Counted from the first letter of the stretch, positions 1 to 6,365 are shown. The stretch: DNA of 8,131 bases from Thermocaproicibacter sp002397355 (GCA_036830905.1 DAISNS010000088.1:1-8131); one strand, 5' to 3'. The notes: a model not told the origin generated them from the sequence alone. Program-made: numbers and translations.

Positions 1-32
1 TTACATTTTTGTTCAACGCTAAAGCTCTTCTG

Positions 33-57
33 AACACCCCGGCATAGCCGGGGGGTT
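33..57 (+). terminator. possible bidirectional terminator hairpin
   Basis: CCCCGGC (37-43) and GCCGGGG (47-53) form a 7-bp stem around an ATA loop. After one mismatch the stem continues with AAC (33-35) pairing GTT (55-57). The shape, with A's on the left and T's on the right, is typical of bidirectional terminators, but the T run is short (GTTT). It is most simply read as the terminator of a convergent plus-strand gene that ends at or before about base 33. Too little of any such gene is visible to name it, and stops occur in all three plus frames nearby. Confidence 0.4.
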
Positions 58-68
58 TCACGGGGCAC

Positions 69-120
69 AAAAAGCGCCCCGACCGTTTTCGGCATATCAT
101 GCCGGCTAACGATGGGGCGC
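69..120 (-). terminator. intrinsic terminator closing the prfA-cutC operon
   Basis: Read on the minus strand, a long stepped hairpin is followed directly by TTTTT. The pairs are GCGCCCC with GGGGCGC (plus positions 114-120 and 74-80), CGTT with AACG (108-111 and 84-87), and CGGCAT with ATGCCG (99-104 and 90-95). The last pair closes a 3-nt loop, and two small internal loops separate the steps. The T run corresponds to plus bases 69-73. It lies about 104 nt past the cutC stop, and the intervening 121-223 holds no ORF I can support. A strong stem plus an immediate U tract makes this a confident rho-independent terminator for the minus-strand transcript. Confidence 0.85.
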
Positions 121-223
121 AGTTCATTTCACCGCGGGAAGGCGGTTTCCCTTTCATCTTCCGCAAAGCCGCCGGTCCATCCGCCTGAGATAAAAGCTTT
201 TTCCCGGTTCCCGGCGTTTTTGT

Positions 224-970
224 TCAACCCGCGGCAACCGTCCTGCGGATCTCTCTCAGTTCGTCCGCGTCCAGCAGCCGGTAGCGGTCCTCGCGGGAAT
301 CGGCGGAGCCGAAATGGATTTCCGGGTTCGCGGCCGCGGAGGTGTCCGGACAGACCTTATGCGGGGAAACGTGGACCTGCGAGCAAGCGGTCCTTGCGAT
401 AATTTCCTTCACATTGTGCCTGCGGATGCCGCCCCCCGGCAGGATCTCGATCCTGCCGGCCGCGTACCGGATCATCCCGGCCACGGTCCGCGCCCCGTCG
501 AGAACGGATGCGCGCTGCCCGCTGGTCAGGATTCTCGTCACGCCGAGCCCGCAAAGCTGGTCGACCGCCGTCCGCCAGTCGGGCACGACGTCGATGGCGC
601 GGTGAAATACGGTCTGCCGCCCGCCGGCCAGTCGTGTCATCTCCCGGCAGCGGGCAACGTCCACCGTGCCGTCCGCATTCAGAAAACCGAACACGATGCC
701 GTCGGCGCCGTTTGCCAGCAGCGCCTCCGCGTCCAGCATGGCGCTCCGGAACTCCTCCCCCGTGTAACAAAAGCCGGCTTCCCGCGGGCGAATCATCGCC
801 ATGACGGGAAGGTCCGTTTCCGCTTTCGCAACCTTCAGTTCCCCCAGAGAGGGCGTCAACCCGCCCATGGAAAGGCTGGAGTTGAGCTCCACGCGGTCTG
901 CGCCCCCTTTTTGCGCCTCGATCACATCGTCCGCGGAACCGCAACAGGCTTCTACAATCAGTCTCGCCAT
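224..970 (-). CDS. cutC: CutC family protein (putative copper homeostasis)
   Basis: This is a 248-aa protein, the usual size for CutC, and predicted to be a cytoplasmic TIM barrel. Family signatures are visible in order: the N-terminal EACCGSADDVIEAQKGGADR with VELN (7-30), GGLTPS (36-41), MAMIRPR (57-63), the FHRAID strand (122-127), ILTSGQ (147-152) and a later glycine-rich GGGI loop. CutC was first linked to copper tolerance in E. coli, but its biochemical activity in bacteria is unsettled, so the copper role is family knowledge and not shown here. The ATG start is supported by AAAGGA about 9 nt upstream. No copper exporter or copper regulator lies nearby. It is the last recognisable gene before the operon terminator and is probably co-transcribed with apeA, although a 245-bp gap would allow its own promoter. 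Confidence 0.93.
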   Translation of the reverse strand: MARLIVEACCGSADDVIEAQKGGADRVELNSSLSMGGLTPSLGELKVAKAETDLPVMAMIRPREAGFCYTGEEFRSAMLDAEALLANGADGIVFGFLNADGTVDVARCREMTRLAGGRQTVFHRAIDVVPDWRTAVDQLCGLGVTRILTSGQRASVLDGARTVAGMIRYAAGRIEILPGGGIRRHNVKEIIARTACSQVHVSPHKVCPDTSAAANPEIHFGSADSREDRYRLLDADELREIRRTVAAG

Positions 971-1048
971 CCGGGACCGTCCTTTCTTACCACTTCTGGA
1001 TCTTGCCGCGCGCCCAAGCCGGTTCCGGGCGGGTAAACGGGGACCCCT

Positions 1049-1219
1049 TTACAGGGTGCGCGCGTAATCCATCTGGAGCTGCCGGTCCCTGCGGCTGTAA
1101 TAATGGGCGCCGCCGCAAACGACCCCATCTTTTCCGAGCGGGCGGTAAGCGGGAGACGCGGCCGCGCAGGCAAGGGAACCCGCTTGTAGGGCACGTTTTT
1201 TTCCTCGGAGCCGGGTCAT
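1049..1219 (-). CDS. possible 56-aa ORF overlapping the apeA stop
   Basis: An ATG at 1219-1217 overlaps the apeA stop as ATGA, with GAGG four bases upstream, and the frame runs 56 codons to TAA (1051-1049). The arrangement is typical of translational coupling. The C-terminal half looks protein-like, with charged and aromatic residues (GKDGVVCGGAHYYSRRDR followed by QLQMDYARTL). The first 25 residues are less convincing, being alanine-rich with several rare-looking codons. I recognise no family. It could be a genuine small protein, the remnant of a longer gene, or chance. A competing 78-codon frame starting with GTG at 1194 covers the same DNA but has a Pro/Arg/Gly-rich shadow composition. From 971 to 1048 I see only the cutC ribosome binding site and an imperfect palindrome (1033-1052). 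Confidence 0.27.
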   Translation of the reverse strand: MTRLRGKKRALQAGSLACAAASPAYRPLGKDGVVCGGAHYYSRRDRQLQMDYARTL

Positions 1220-2634
1220 TCCGCCTCGTAGAAGCTGAGGATGCCTTTGTACGTCATGTAGACGTCCAGCTTGGAAACGAGCTCGAACGGCGAGTGCATC
1301 GAGAGCACCGGCACGCCGATGTCGATGACGTCCACGTTCAGGCCCGCGATATACAGCGCGACGGTACCGCCGCCGCCGAGGTCCACGCGGCCCATCTCGC
1401 CGATCTGCCAGAGCACGCCGTTCTTTTCAAACAGGGAGCGCACCTCGGACACATACTCGGCGGTTGCCTCGCTGGTGCCGCTCTTGCCGCGCGCCCCCGT
1501 GTATTTGCATACGCCGACGCCGCTGTTCACATAGCAGGCGTTGGTTGTCTCATAGGCGTCCTCGTAGGTGGGGTCGAGGGCGGCGGTCACGTCCGCGGAA
1601 AGGCACTTGGAGCGGCTGAGCACATGGCGCGCCTTCATGCCCTCCGCCTGGGCCAGGTCGGCGATGAAATAGCGCAGGAATTCGGACTCGAGGCCGGTGT
1701 TGCCGTAGCTGCCGATTTCCTCGCGGTCGGCCAGGACGGTCACGATGGTGTTTGTCGGCTTTTTCGCGTGCAGCGCGGCCGTGAGCGCCGGGTAGGCACA
1801 CACGCGGTCGTCGTTGCCGTAAGCGCCTACCATGCTGCGGTCGAAGCCGACGTCCGCGGCGCGGAAGGCGGGCACGAACTCGATGTCGGCGGAGACGAAA
1901 TCCTCTTCCGTCATGCCGTACCTTTCGTTCAGGATCTTCATCACGGCCAGCTTCACAAGGTTGTCGCCCTTATCGGCGCGCACCGGGCGGCTGCCGACGA
2001 AAATATTGAGGTTCTCGCCCTCCACGCCTTTGGCCAGCGTCTTTTTCATCTGCTCTTCCGCCAGATGGGGGAGCAGGTCGGTCACGGTGAACTGCGGATC
2101 TCCCTCGCGCTCACCCACGCAGATGTCCACGCGCCTGCCGTTTTTCAGCACTACGCGGCCGTGCATTGCCAGCGGAATGGTCGTCCACTGGTACTTTTTG
2201 ATGCCGCCGTAGTAGTGCGTCTTGAAGAGCGAGACGCCGTCCTTCTCATACAGCGGGTGGGGCTTGAGGTCGAGGCGCGGGGAATCGATATGCGCCGCCG
2301 CGATGCGCACGCCGTCGCGGCAGCCCTTTTCGCCGATGACGGCGAGGATGACCGCCTTGCCGCGGTTGTTCCAGTATACCTTTTCGCCGGCCGCGTATTT
2401 TTTGCCGTGCTCGAACGGGACGAACCCCGCTTTTTCCGCTTCCGTTACGGCGAAGGAGACGACCTCGCGCTCCGTTTTTGCGGCGTTCAGAAAGGCCTTG
2501 TAGCCTTCGCAGTACTTGTCGGCTGTTTCCAGCGTCTTGCCGGAAACCTGCGTGCAGCCGTTTTTCCGGGTGACGAGCAGTTTTTCCGTCAATTCCTTTA
2601 CGTCGTCCTGCGGCTTTTCCTTTTTGTCTGCCAT
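1216..2634 (-). CDS. apeA: M18 family aminopeptidase (aminopeptidase 1)
   Basis: This is a 472-aa cytosolic di-zinc metallopeptidase that removes N-terminal residues from peptides, probably in peptide turnover. All expected metal and catalytic positions are present: H115 in AAHIDSPR, D275 in GNDDR, the catalytic and ligand glutamates E305 and E306 in DREEIGS, D348 in SADVTAALDP, and H447 in MHSPFE. The HYYGGIKKYQW segment (140-150) and the overall length match the ApeA branch rather than the shorter ApeB branch. I chose ATG 2634 because AGAGGAGT lies 6 nt upstream. The open frame extends 40 codons further to 2754, but that part overlaps the transglycosylase gene and looks unlike M18 N-termini. 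It follows the lytic transglycosylase gene by 64 bp on the same strand and is probably in the same transcript. Confidence 0.95.
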   Translation of the reverse strand: MADKKEKPQDDVKELTEKLLVTRKNGCTQVSGKTLETADKYCEGYKAFLNAAKTEREVVSFAVTEAEKAGFVPFEHGKKYAAGEKVYWNNRGKAVILAVIGEKGCRDGVRIAAAHIDSPRLDLKPHPLYEKDGVSLFKTHYYGGIKKYQWTTIPLAMHGRVVLKNGRRVDICVGEREGDPQFTVTDLLPHLAEEQMKKTLAKGVEGENLNIFVGSRPVRADKGDNLVKLAVMKILNERYGMTEEDFVSADIEFVPAFRAADVGFDRSMVGAYGNDDRVCAYPALTAALHAKKPTNTIVTVLADREEIGSYGNTGLESEFLRYFIADLAQAEGMKARHVLSRSKCLSADVTAALDPTYEDAYETTNACYVNSGVGVCKYTGARGKSGTSEATAEYVSEVRSLFEKNGVLWQIGEMGRVDLGGGGTVALYIAGLNVDVIDIGVPVLSMHSPFELVSKLDVYMTYKGILSFYEAE

Positions 2635-2640
2635 AATAGC

Positions 2641-2648
2641 ACTCCTCT
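2641..2648 (-). promoter_or_regulatory. ribosome binding site deciding the apeA start
   Basis: AGAGGAGT on the minus strand lies 6 nt before the ATG at 2634. It favours that start over an in-frame upstream ATG at 2754, which would add 40 residues and run into the preceding gene. Confidence 0.85.
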
Positions 2649-2698
2649 TCGTGTGTTTTTCATGCGCCGGCACCGGATACGGTTGGCCGGACGGAAAA

Positions 2699-3274
2699 TC
2701 ATTTGGAGTAAAGATCCTGGTACTGGCGGTAGTTTTCCTCCACCCGTTCCACATAGTTGCGCGTCTCCGCGTAAGGGATCGCGTCGAGATTCCTGCCGTC
2801 TTTGGACACGCTCGCGTCGCCGAGCCAGGAGTCCACCCGACCCATGCCGGCGTTGTAGGCGCAGAGGGCCGTGCGCCGCACGCCGTATTTTTTCAGCAGC
2901 AGCGCGAGGAACCGGCAGCCGTACCGGACGTTCACGTCCGGCTGCGTCAGCGCGTCGGGGGAAAGCGCGGTCTGCGCGCCCTCCTTCCGCTGCAGCCACT
3001 CGAAAGTGTCCGGCGTGAGCTGCATCAGGCCGATCGCGCCCGCGCCGGATTCCACGTCCGCGTGGAACCCGCTCTCCTGCCGGATGACGGCGTAGACGAG
3101 GTTGGGGTCCAGGCCGTTTTCCCTTGCCTGCTCGGAAACGATTTCCGCATAGGTGCGGGGGTACATGGATTTGAGCAGCCGCTCGTGCCCCCAGCGCAGC
3201 AGAAAAACCGCGGCGACGATCAGCACGGCGATTCCGGCAAAGGCGAGGGGATAGTTTCTCCTACGCTTTTTCAT
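2699..3274 (-). CDS. membrane-anchored lytic transglycosylase (SLT domain)
   Basis: This 191-aa protein has a basic N-terminus (MKKRRR), one hydrophobic segment at about 9-27, and then an SLT-type lysozyme-like domain at about 44-175. Residue E67 in IRQESGF is the expected catalytic acid. GAIGLMQLTP (79-88), the RYGCRFLALLLKKY helix (117-130), AYNAGMG (139-145) and YAETRNYVERV (168-178) are the usual family motifs. Such enzymes cleave peptidoglycan glycan strands with formation of 1,6-anhydro-muropeptides. The single anchor suggests action at the outer face of the membrane. The ATG start lies inside the end of coaE (14-bp overlap), with GGGGGA 5 nt upstream, so translation is likely coupled to coaE. 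From memory, coaE next to an SLT gene is a recurring arrangement in Clostridia. No substrate-specificity domain is present. Confidence 0.94.
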   Translation of the reverse strand: MKKRRRNYPLAFAGIAVLIVAAVFLLRWGHERLLKSMYPRTYAEIVSEQARENGLDPNLVYAVIRQESGFHADVESGAGAIGLMQLTPDTFEWLQRKEGAQTALSPDALTQPDVNVRYGCRFLALLLKKYGVRRTALCAYNAGMGRVDSWLGDASVSKDGRNLDAIPYAETRNYVERVEENYRQYQDLYSK

Positions 3275-3875
3275 TCAGGTCCCCCAGAATCCGGTTGAGC
3301 AACGCCTCCGCCGCGGGGTAGAAGAACCGCCACTCCGCGTCCCCGTCGAAAAGGTAATCCGCGCGCGCGCGGAAGTAGCCGTTGCCGTGCTGCGCGGCCA
3401 TGCGCACCCTGGCGGTCGCTTCGGGGAGACCGTCGCGCGCGATGATGCGCCGCAGGCGGGACGCGTCCGGCGTGATGACCGCGACGGTGGCGTCGCAGAG
3501 GCGCTCGGCCCCGCTCTCGAAAAGCAGCGGCGCGTCGAGGATCACGGCGCGGCAACCGCCCGCCCTGGCCGCGGCGATCTTCTTTTCGCTCTCGGCGATG
3601 ATCGCGGGATGCGTGACGGCGTTGAGCTTTTTCGTGTTTTCCGGAGAGGAGAACGCGACCTCCGCAAGCTTCCGGCGATCCAGGCTGCCGTACCGGCGGA
3701 AGATCTCCCCGCCGAAGGCCGCCCGCAGGCCGTCCCGGCACTGCGGACGGCTCACGACGTCCCGCGCGATGCGGTCGGCGTCCACGACGGCGCAGCCGTG
3801 CCTGCGAAACGCCGCGGCCACGGTCGTCTTTCCCGCGCCGGTGGGACCTGTCAGGCCGATGACGGGCTTATCCAA
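3261..3875 (-). CDS. coaE: dephospho-CoA kinase
   Basis: This 204-aa cytoplasmic P-loop kinase phosphorylates the ribose 3'-OH of dephospho-CoA, the last step of coenzyme A synthesis. The Walker A loop is GPTGAGKTT (10-18), a variant of the common GGIGSGKS form. It is followed by VDADRIARDV (31-40), THP (88-90), DAPLLFE (114-120), the lid arginines near RVRMAAQ (156-162) and ADYLFD (172-177). Length is normal. The start codon is TTG, not ATG. It is supported by GAGGTGG 6 nt upstream, by the correct distance to the P-loop, and by the lack of a closer ATG. The gene overlaps the end of tsaC by 8 bp and the start of the transglycosylase gene by 14 bp, so all three are probably translationally coupled. 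Confidence 0.95.
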   Translation of the reverse strand: MDKPVIGLTGPTGAGKTTVAAAFRRHGCAVVDADRIARDVVSRPQCRDGLRAAFGGEIFRRYGSLDRRKLAEVAFSSPENTKKLNAVTHPAIIAESEKKIAAARAGGCRAVILDAPLLFESGAERLCDATVAVITPDASRLRRIIARDGLPEATARVRMAAQHGNGYFRARADYLFDGDAEWRFFYPAAEALLNRILGDLNEKA

Positions 3876-4890
3876 CGGACACCACCTCGAATCCGGCGGC
3901 GCGCATCAGGCGGTTGTAGACCGCAAGGCCCACGCCGCGCGGCTCCGGGCAGCGGGCGTAGACGGTTTTCGCGCCGATGTCGTCCAGGCGACGCAGCGCT
4001 TCGAAAAGCTCGCGCGCCTGCTCGCGGCAGTCCGTCTCGGCGCCGTAGCACACGGCGGGCACGCGCAGCGCCTTTTCCTCGCCGCGGTAGCACAGCGCCG
4101 CCACGCCCGGTTCCCGGTGCGCGTTCACGTAATCGAGGTAGGCCCTCTCGCTCCCGTTCAGGATGATGACGTTCGCCTTCGGCGAGTAATGTTTGTACTT
4201 CATGCCGGGCGAGAGGGGGCGCGCGCCCTTCGGCAATGGATTCATCACGGCCCTGTCCACGTCCACGCGGCCGAGCACCGCGCGGAGCTGCTCCAGCGTG
4301 ACGCCGCCCGGCCGGAGCAGGCGCGGCGGGTCCGAGGCGAGCGTGACGATGGTGGATTCCACGCCCACGCCGCAGGGCCCCCCGTCGAGGACGGCGTCGA
4401 TCTTCCCGCCCATGTCGCGCATCACATGCCCGGCGGTGGTCGTGCTGGGAAAGCCGGAGATATTCGCGGAAGGGGCCGCGACGGGCACGCCCGCCGCGGA
4501 AATGAGCGCCCGCGCCGCCGGGTGCGAGGGGAAACGGATGCCGACGGTGGGCAGCCCCGCGCTCGTCACGTCCGGGATCCGGCCGGATTTTTCCAGGACC
4601 ATCGTCATCGGGCCGGGCCAGTAGGCGCCGGCCAGCTTTTTCGCGCTCTCCGGGACACGCCTGACCAACGGGAAGATCTGCTCCCACTGCGAGATGTGCA
4701 CGATGAGGGGATTGTCCTGCGGGCGGCCTTTGGCGACGAAAATCTTCGCCACGGCCTCCGCGTCGAGCGCGTTTGCGGCGAGGCCGTAGACGGTCTCCGT
4801 GGGCATGCCGACGAGACCGCCGCCGCGCAGGATGCGCGCGGCGGTCTCCACGTCGGCCGGGTTGTCGGCTTTCAGCAGCAGGGTTTGCAT
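3868..4890 (-). CDS. tsaC: threonylcarbamoyl-AMP synthase, long Sua5 type
   Basis: This 340-aa enzyme makes threonylcarbamoyl-AMP from threonine, bicarbonate and ATP, the first step of the t6A37 modification of tRNAs that read ANN codons. An N-terminal YrdC/TsaC domain (about 5-200) contains GGLVGMPTETVYGLAANA (24-41), KGRPQDNPLIVHI (54-66) and APSANISGFPSTTTAGHV (139-156). A linker with SPGMKYKHYSPKA (227-239) leads to a C-terminal Sua5 domain to the end. The length therefore fits Sua5 and not the short TsaC of E. coli. The ATG start has AGAGGA about 13 nt upstream, which is slightly far. It follows prfA by 50 bp. Placing prfA and tsaC together is common in Firmicutes. The tsaB, tsaD and tsaE genes needed to finish t6A are not in the window. 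Confidence 0.95.
   Translation of the reverse strand: MQTLLLKADNPADVETAARILRGGGLVGMPTETVYGLAANALDAEAVAKIFVAKGRPQDNPLIVHISQWEQIFPLVRRVPESAKKLAGAYWPGPMTMVLEKSGRIPDVTSAGLPTVGIRFPSHPAARALISAAGVPVAAPSANISGFPSTTTAGHVMRDMGGKIDAVLDGGPCGVGVESTIVTLASDPPRLLRPGGVTLEQLRAVLGRVDVDRAVMNPLPKGARPLSPGMKYKHYSPKANVIILNGSERAYLDYVNAHREPGVAALCYRGEEKALRVPAVCYGAETDCREQARELFEALRRLDDIGAKTVYARCPEPRGVGLAVYNRLMRAAGFEVVSVG
3882..3888 (-). promoter_or_regulatory. ribosome binding site for the TTG start of coaE
   Basis: GAGGTGG on the minus strand, inside the last codons of tsaC, sits 6 nt before TTG (3875-3873). Its strength and spacing support the unusual start codon. Confidence 0.8.
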
Positions 4891-4940
4891 CGGGTTCTCT
4901 CATTCCTCTTTCTCTGTCAGATTCGGCGGAAAAGCTCCGT

Positions 4941-6014
4941 TCAGCCGGTTTCGGTTTTCTTGAGCTTTTCCGCGCGGTCGGCGGCGATCAACGGGTCCAC
5001 GACCATGTCGAGGTTGCCGTTCAGCACGTCGTCCAGGCGGTAAAGCGTCAGGCCGATGCGGTGGTCCGTCACGCGGCTCTGCGGATAGTTGTAGGTGCGG
5101 ATGCGCTCGGAGCGGTCGCCCGTCCCGACCTGCGAGCGCCGCTCCGCCGCGACGCGGTCGTCCTGTTCCTTCTGCTTCATCGCATAGAGGCGCGACCGCA
5201 GGATCTTCAGCGCGCGGTCCTTGTTCTTGTACTGGCTGCGCTCGTCCTGGCACTCGACCACGAGGCCCGTGGGGATGTGCGTGACGCGGATGGCGGAGGA
5301 GGTCTTGTTGATGTGCTGGCCGCCCGCGCCGCTGGAGCGGTAGGTGTCGATGCGCAGGTCCTTCGGGTTCAGTTCGACCTCGACGTCGTCCGCTTCGGGC
5401 AGGACGGCGACCGTCGCCGTGGAGGTGTGGATGCGGCCCTGCTGCTCGGTTTCAGGCACGCGCTGCACGCGGTGCACGCCGCTCTCGTATTTCAGGCGCG
5501 AGTAAGCGCCCGCGCCGGCGACCGCGAAGCTGATCTCCCGGAAGCCGCCGAGCTCCGTTTCGTTTGCGTTCAGGATTTCGGTTTTCCAGCCCCTGCGCTG
5601 GGCGTACATCGCGTACATGCGGTACAGCACGGCCGAGAAGAGCGCCGCTTCCTCGCCGCCGGCCCCGGCGCGGATCTCGACGATCACGTCGCGTTCGTCG
5701 TTGGGGTCCTTCGGCAGCAACAGGATCTTCAGCTCCCCGGCGAGCCTTTCCCGTTCCGCGCGCGCCTCGCTCAGCTCCTCCTCGGCCGCCCCGCGCAGAT
5801 CGCGGGCTTCGCCGTCCTCGAGCACGGAGAGGGCGTCCGCCTCGTCGTCGAGCGTTTTGCGGTAGGCCCGGTAGGCGTCCACGATCGGCTCGATGCTCTT
5901 GTATTCCTTCACGGCGTCGCGGTACGCCGCGGGATCGGACACGACGGAAGGGTCGTAAAGCCGCCTGCCCAGCTCCTCGTATCGCTTTTCAAAAATTTTC
6001 AGGTTCTCAAACAC
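4941..6014 (-). CDS. prfA: peptide chain release factor 1
   Basis: This 357-aa class I release factor recognises UAA and UAG in the ribosomal A site and triggers hydrolysis of the finished peptide. The stop-codon recognition motif is PET (187-189) in HRVQRVPETEQQGRIHTS, the P-x-T type of RF1 as opposed to the SPF of RF2. The catalytic GGQ (231-233) lies in SSGAGGQHINKTSSA. The N-terminal part is charged and helical, as in the family, and the C-terminus ends normally. The start is GTG, with AAGGGAG 7 nt upstream. That ribosome binding site forms one arm of an inverted repeat with the sequence just after the DUF951 stop (6022-6071), which suggests translational coupling. prmC, which methylates the GGQ glutamine and often neighbours prfA, is not seen between the flanking genes. 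Confidence 0.97.
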   Translation of the reverse strand: MFENLKIFEKRYEELGRRLYDPSVVSDPAAYRDAVKEYKSIEPIVDAYRAYRKTLDDEADALSVLEDGEARDLRGAAEEELSEARAERERLAGELKILLLPKDPNDERDVIVEIRAGAGGEEAALFSAVLYRMYAMYAQRRGWKTEILNANETELGGFREISFAVAGAGAYSRLKYESGVHRVQRVPETEQQGRIHTSTATVAVLPEADDVEVELNPKDLRIDTYRSSGAGGQHINKTSSAIRVTHIPTGLVVECQDERSQYKNKDRALKILRSRLYAMKQKEQDDRVAAERRSQVGTGDRSERIRTYNYPQSRVTDHRIGLTLYRLDDVLNGNLDMVVDPLIAADRAEKLKKTETG

Positions 6015-6021
6015 GGAGATT

Positions 6022-6071
6022 CTCCCTTTTGCGTTTTCAAAATTTCAAAGGTTTCGTTCGGCAAAAGGGAG
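6022..6071 (-). promoter_or_regulatory. inverted repeat masking the prfA ribosome binding site
   Basis: CTCCCTTTTGC (plus 6022-6032) and GCAAAAGGGAG (6061-6071) are perfect 11-bp inverted arms separated by 28 AT-rich bases. In the minus-strand mRNA the upstream arm starts 3 nt after the DUF951 UGA. The downstream arm contains the prfA Shine-Dalgarno AAGGGAG. A second short stem, GGAG with CUCC around AAU, could also hide it. No U tract follows, so this is unlikely to be a terminator. A ribosome finishing the DUF951 reading frame would cover the upstream arm and open the site. The repeat is seen directly; the coupling role is inference. Confidence 0.6.
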
Positions 6072-6074
6072 TTA

Positions 6075-6269
6075 TCATCCGTCCTCCGTCTTTTCGCGGA
6101 TGATTTTCCGGATGTTCTTTTCGCATTTCAGCCGCGGCACCATGATTTCATGGCCGCATTTGGTGCAGCGGATCTTAAAATCCATGCCGGAGCGGAGCAC
6201 GAGAAACATACGGCATCCGCATGGATGGGGCTTTTTCATCTGCAGCAGGTCGCCCGGTCTTACGTCCAC
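6075..6269 (-). CDS. DUF951 family small protein
   Basis: This 64-aa protein belongs to DUF951, small Firmicutes proteins of about 65 residues whose function I do not know. The core VRPGDLLQMKKPHPCG (3-18), GMDFKIRC (28-35), CGHEIMVPR (38-46) and the basic C-terminal helix match the family pattern. Cysteines at 17, 19, 35 and 38 (CGC and CTKC) could form a metal site, with C49 extra. The metal site is a guess from spacing. The start is GTG at 6269, chosen because GAGG lies 7 nt upstream and because family members begin just before the GD motif. A frame extending to 6377 has no family similarity and crosses the promoter. The stop is a tandem TGA TAA. It is the first gene of the operon, 57 nt from the prfA ribosome binding-site arm to the start region. 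Confidence 0.88.
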   Translation of the reverse strand: MDVRPGDLLQMKKPHPCGCRMFLVLRSGMDFKIRCTKCGHEIMVPRLKCEKNIRKIIREKTEDG

Positions 6270-6336
6270 AGCGCCGCCTCTTTTCCCGGCCGGAGCGGCG
6301 CGCTTCCCGCCGCCCACCGTTTCTTGTTTCTTGATT

Positions 6337-6365
6337 ATTATACCACGGATCGCACGGGGATTCCA
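6337..6365 (-). promoter_or_regulatory. extended -10 promoter of the DUF951-prfA operon
   Basis: On the minus strand a perfect TATAAT (6342-6337) is preceded by TGG, giving the extended -10 form TGnTATAAT. The hexamer 17 bp upstream is TGGAAT (6365-6360), a poor -35 box, which an extended -10 can tolerate. Transcription would begin near 6330, leaving a leader of about 60 nt before the GTG at 6269. The leader contains a possible stem of GCGGCG with CGCCGC (6308-6313 and 6295-6300). It lies just past the end of the acetyltransferase gene, with no obvious terminator between them, so read-through is possible. Confidence 0.7.

Noticed and set aside
6..228. 12-bp direct repeat TTTTTGTTCAAC at 6-17 and 217-228
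   Set aside because: A repeat of this length is expected about once or twice by chance in 8 kb, and no matching flanks suggest an attachment site or insertion boundary.
958..1194. 78-codon minus-strand frame with GTG start and a GAGGA upstream
   Set aside because: The ribosome binding site is acceptable, but the product is Pro/Arg/Gly-rich and resembles no protein. The overlapping 56-codon frame starting at 1219 looks more natural.
2635..2754. N-terminal 40-residue extension of the M18 aminopeptidase
   Set aside because: It overlaps the transglycosylase gene and has no M18-like sequence. AGAGGAGT is placed 6 nt before the ATG at 2634.
1003..3018. 671-codon plus-strand open frame
   Set aside because: It lies opposite apeA and the transglycosylase gene, which have clear families and ribosome binding sites. 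Its product is His/Arg/Val/Ala-rich with no recognisable domain, as expected for an antisense shadow in GC-rich DNA.
3851..4903. 350-codon minus-strand frame overlapping tsaC in another register
   Set aside because: Extremely Arg/Pro/Gly-rich, while the tsaC frame shows all the YrdC/Sua5 motifs over the same bases.
3382..5043. 553-codon plus-strand open frame opposite coaE and tsaC
   Set aside because: Arg/His/Ala-rich product without motifs, spanning two well-identified minus-strand genes; a composition artefact.
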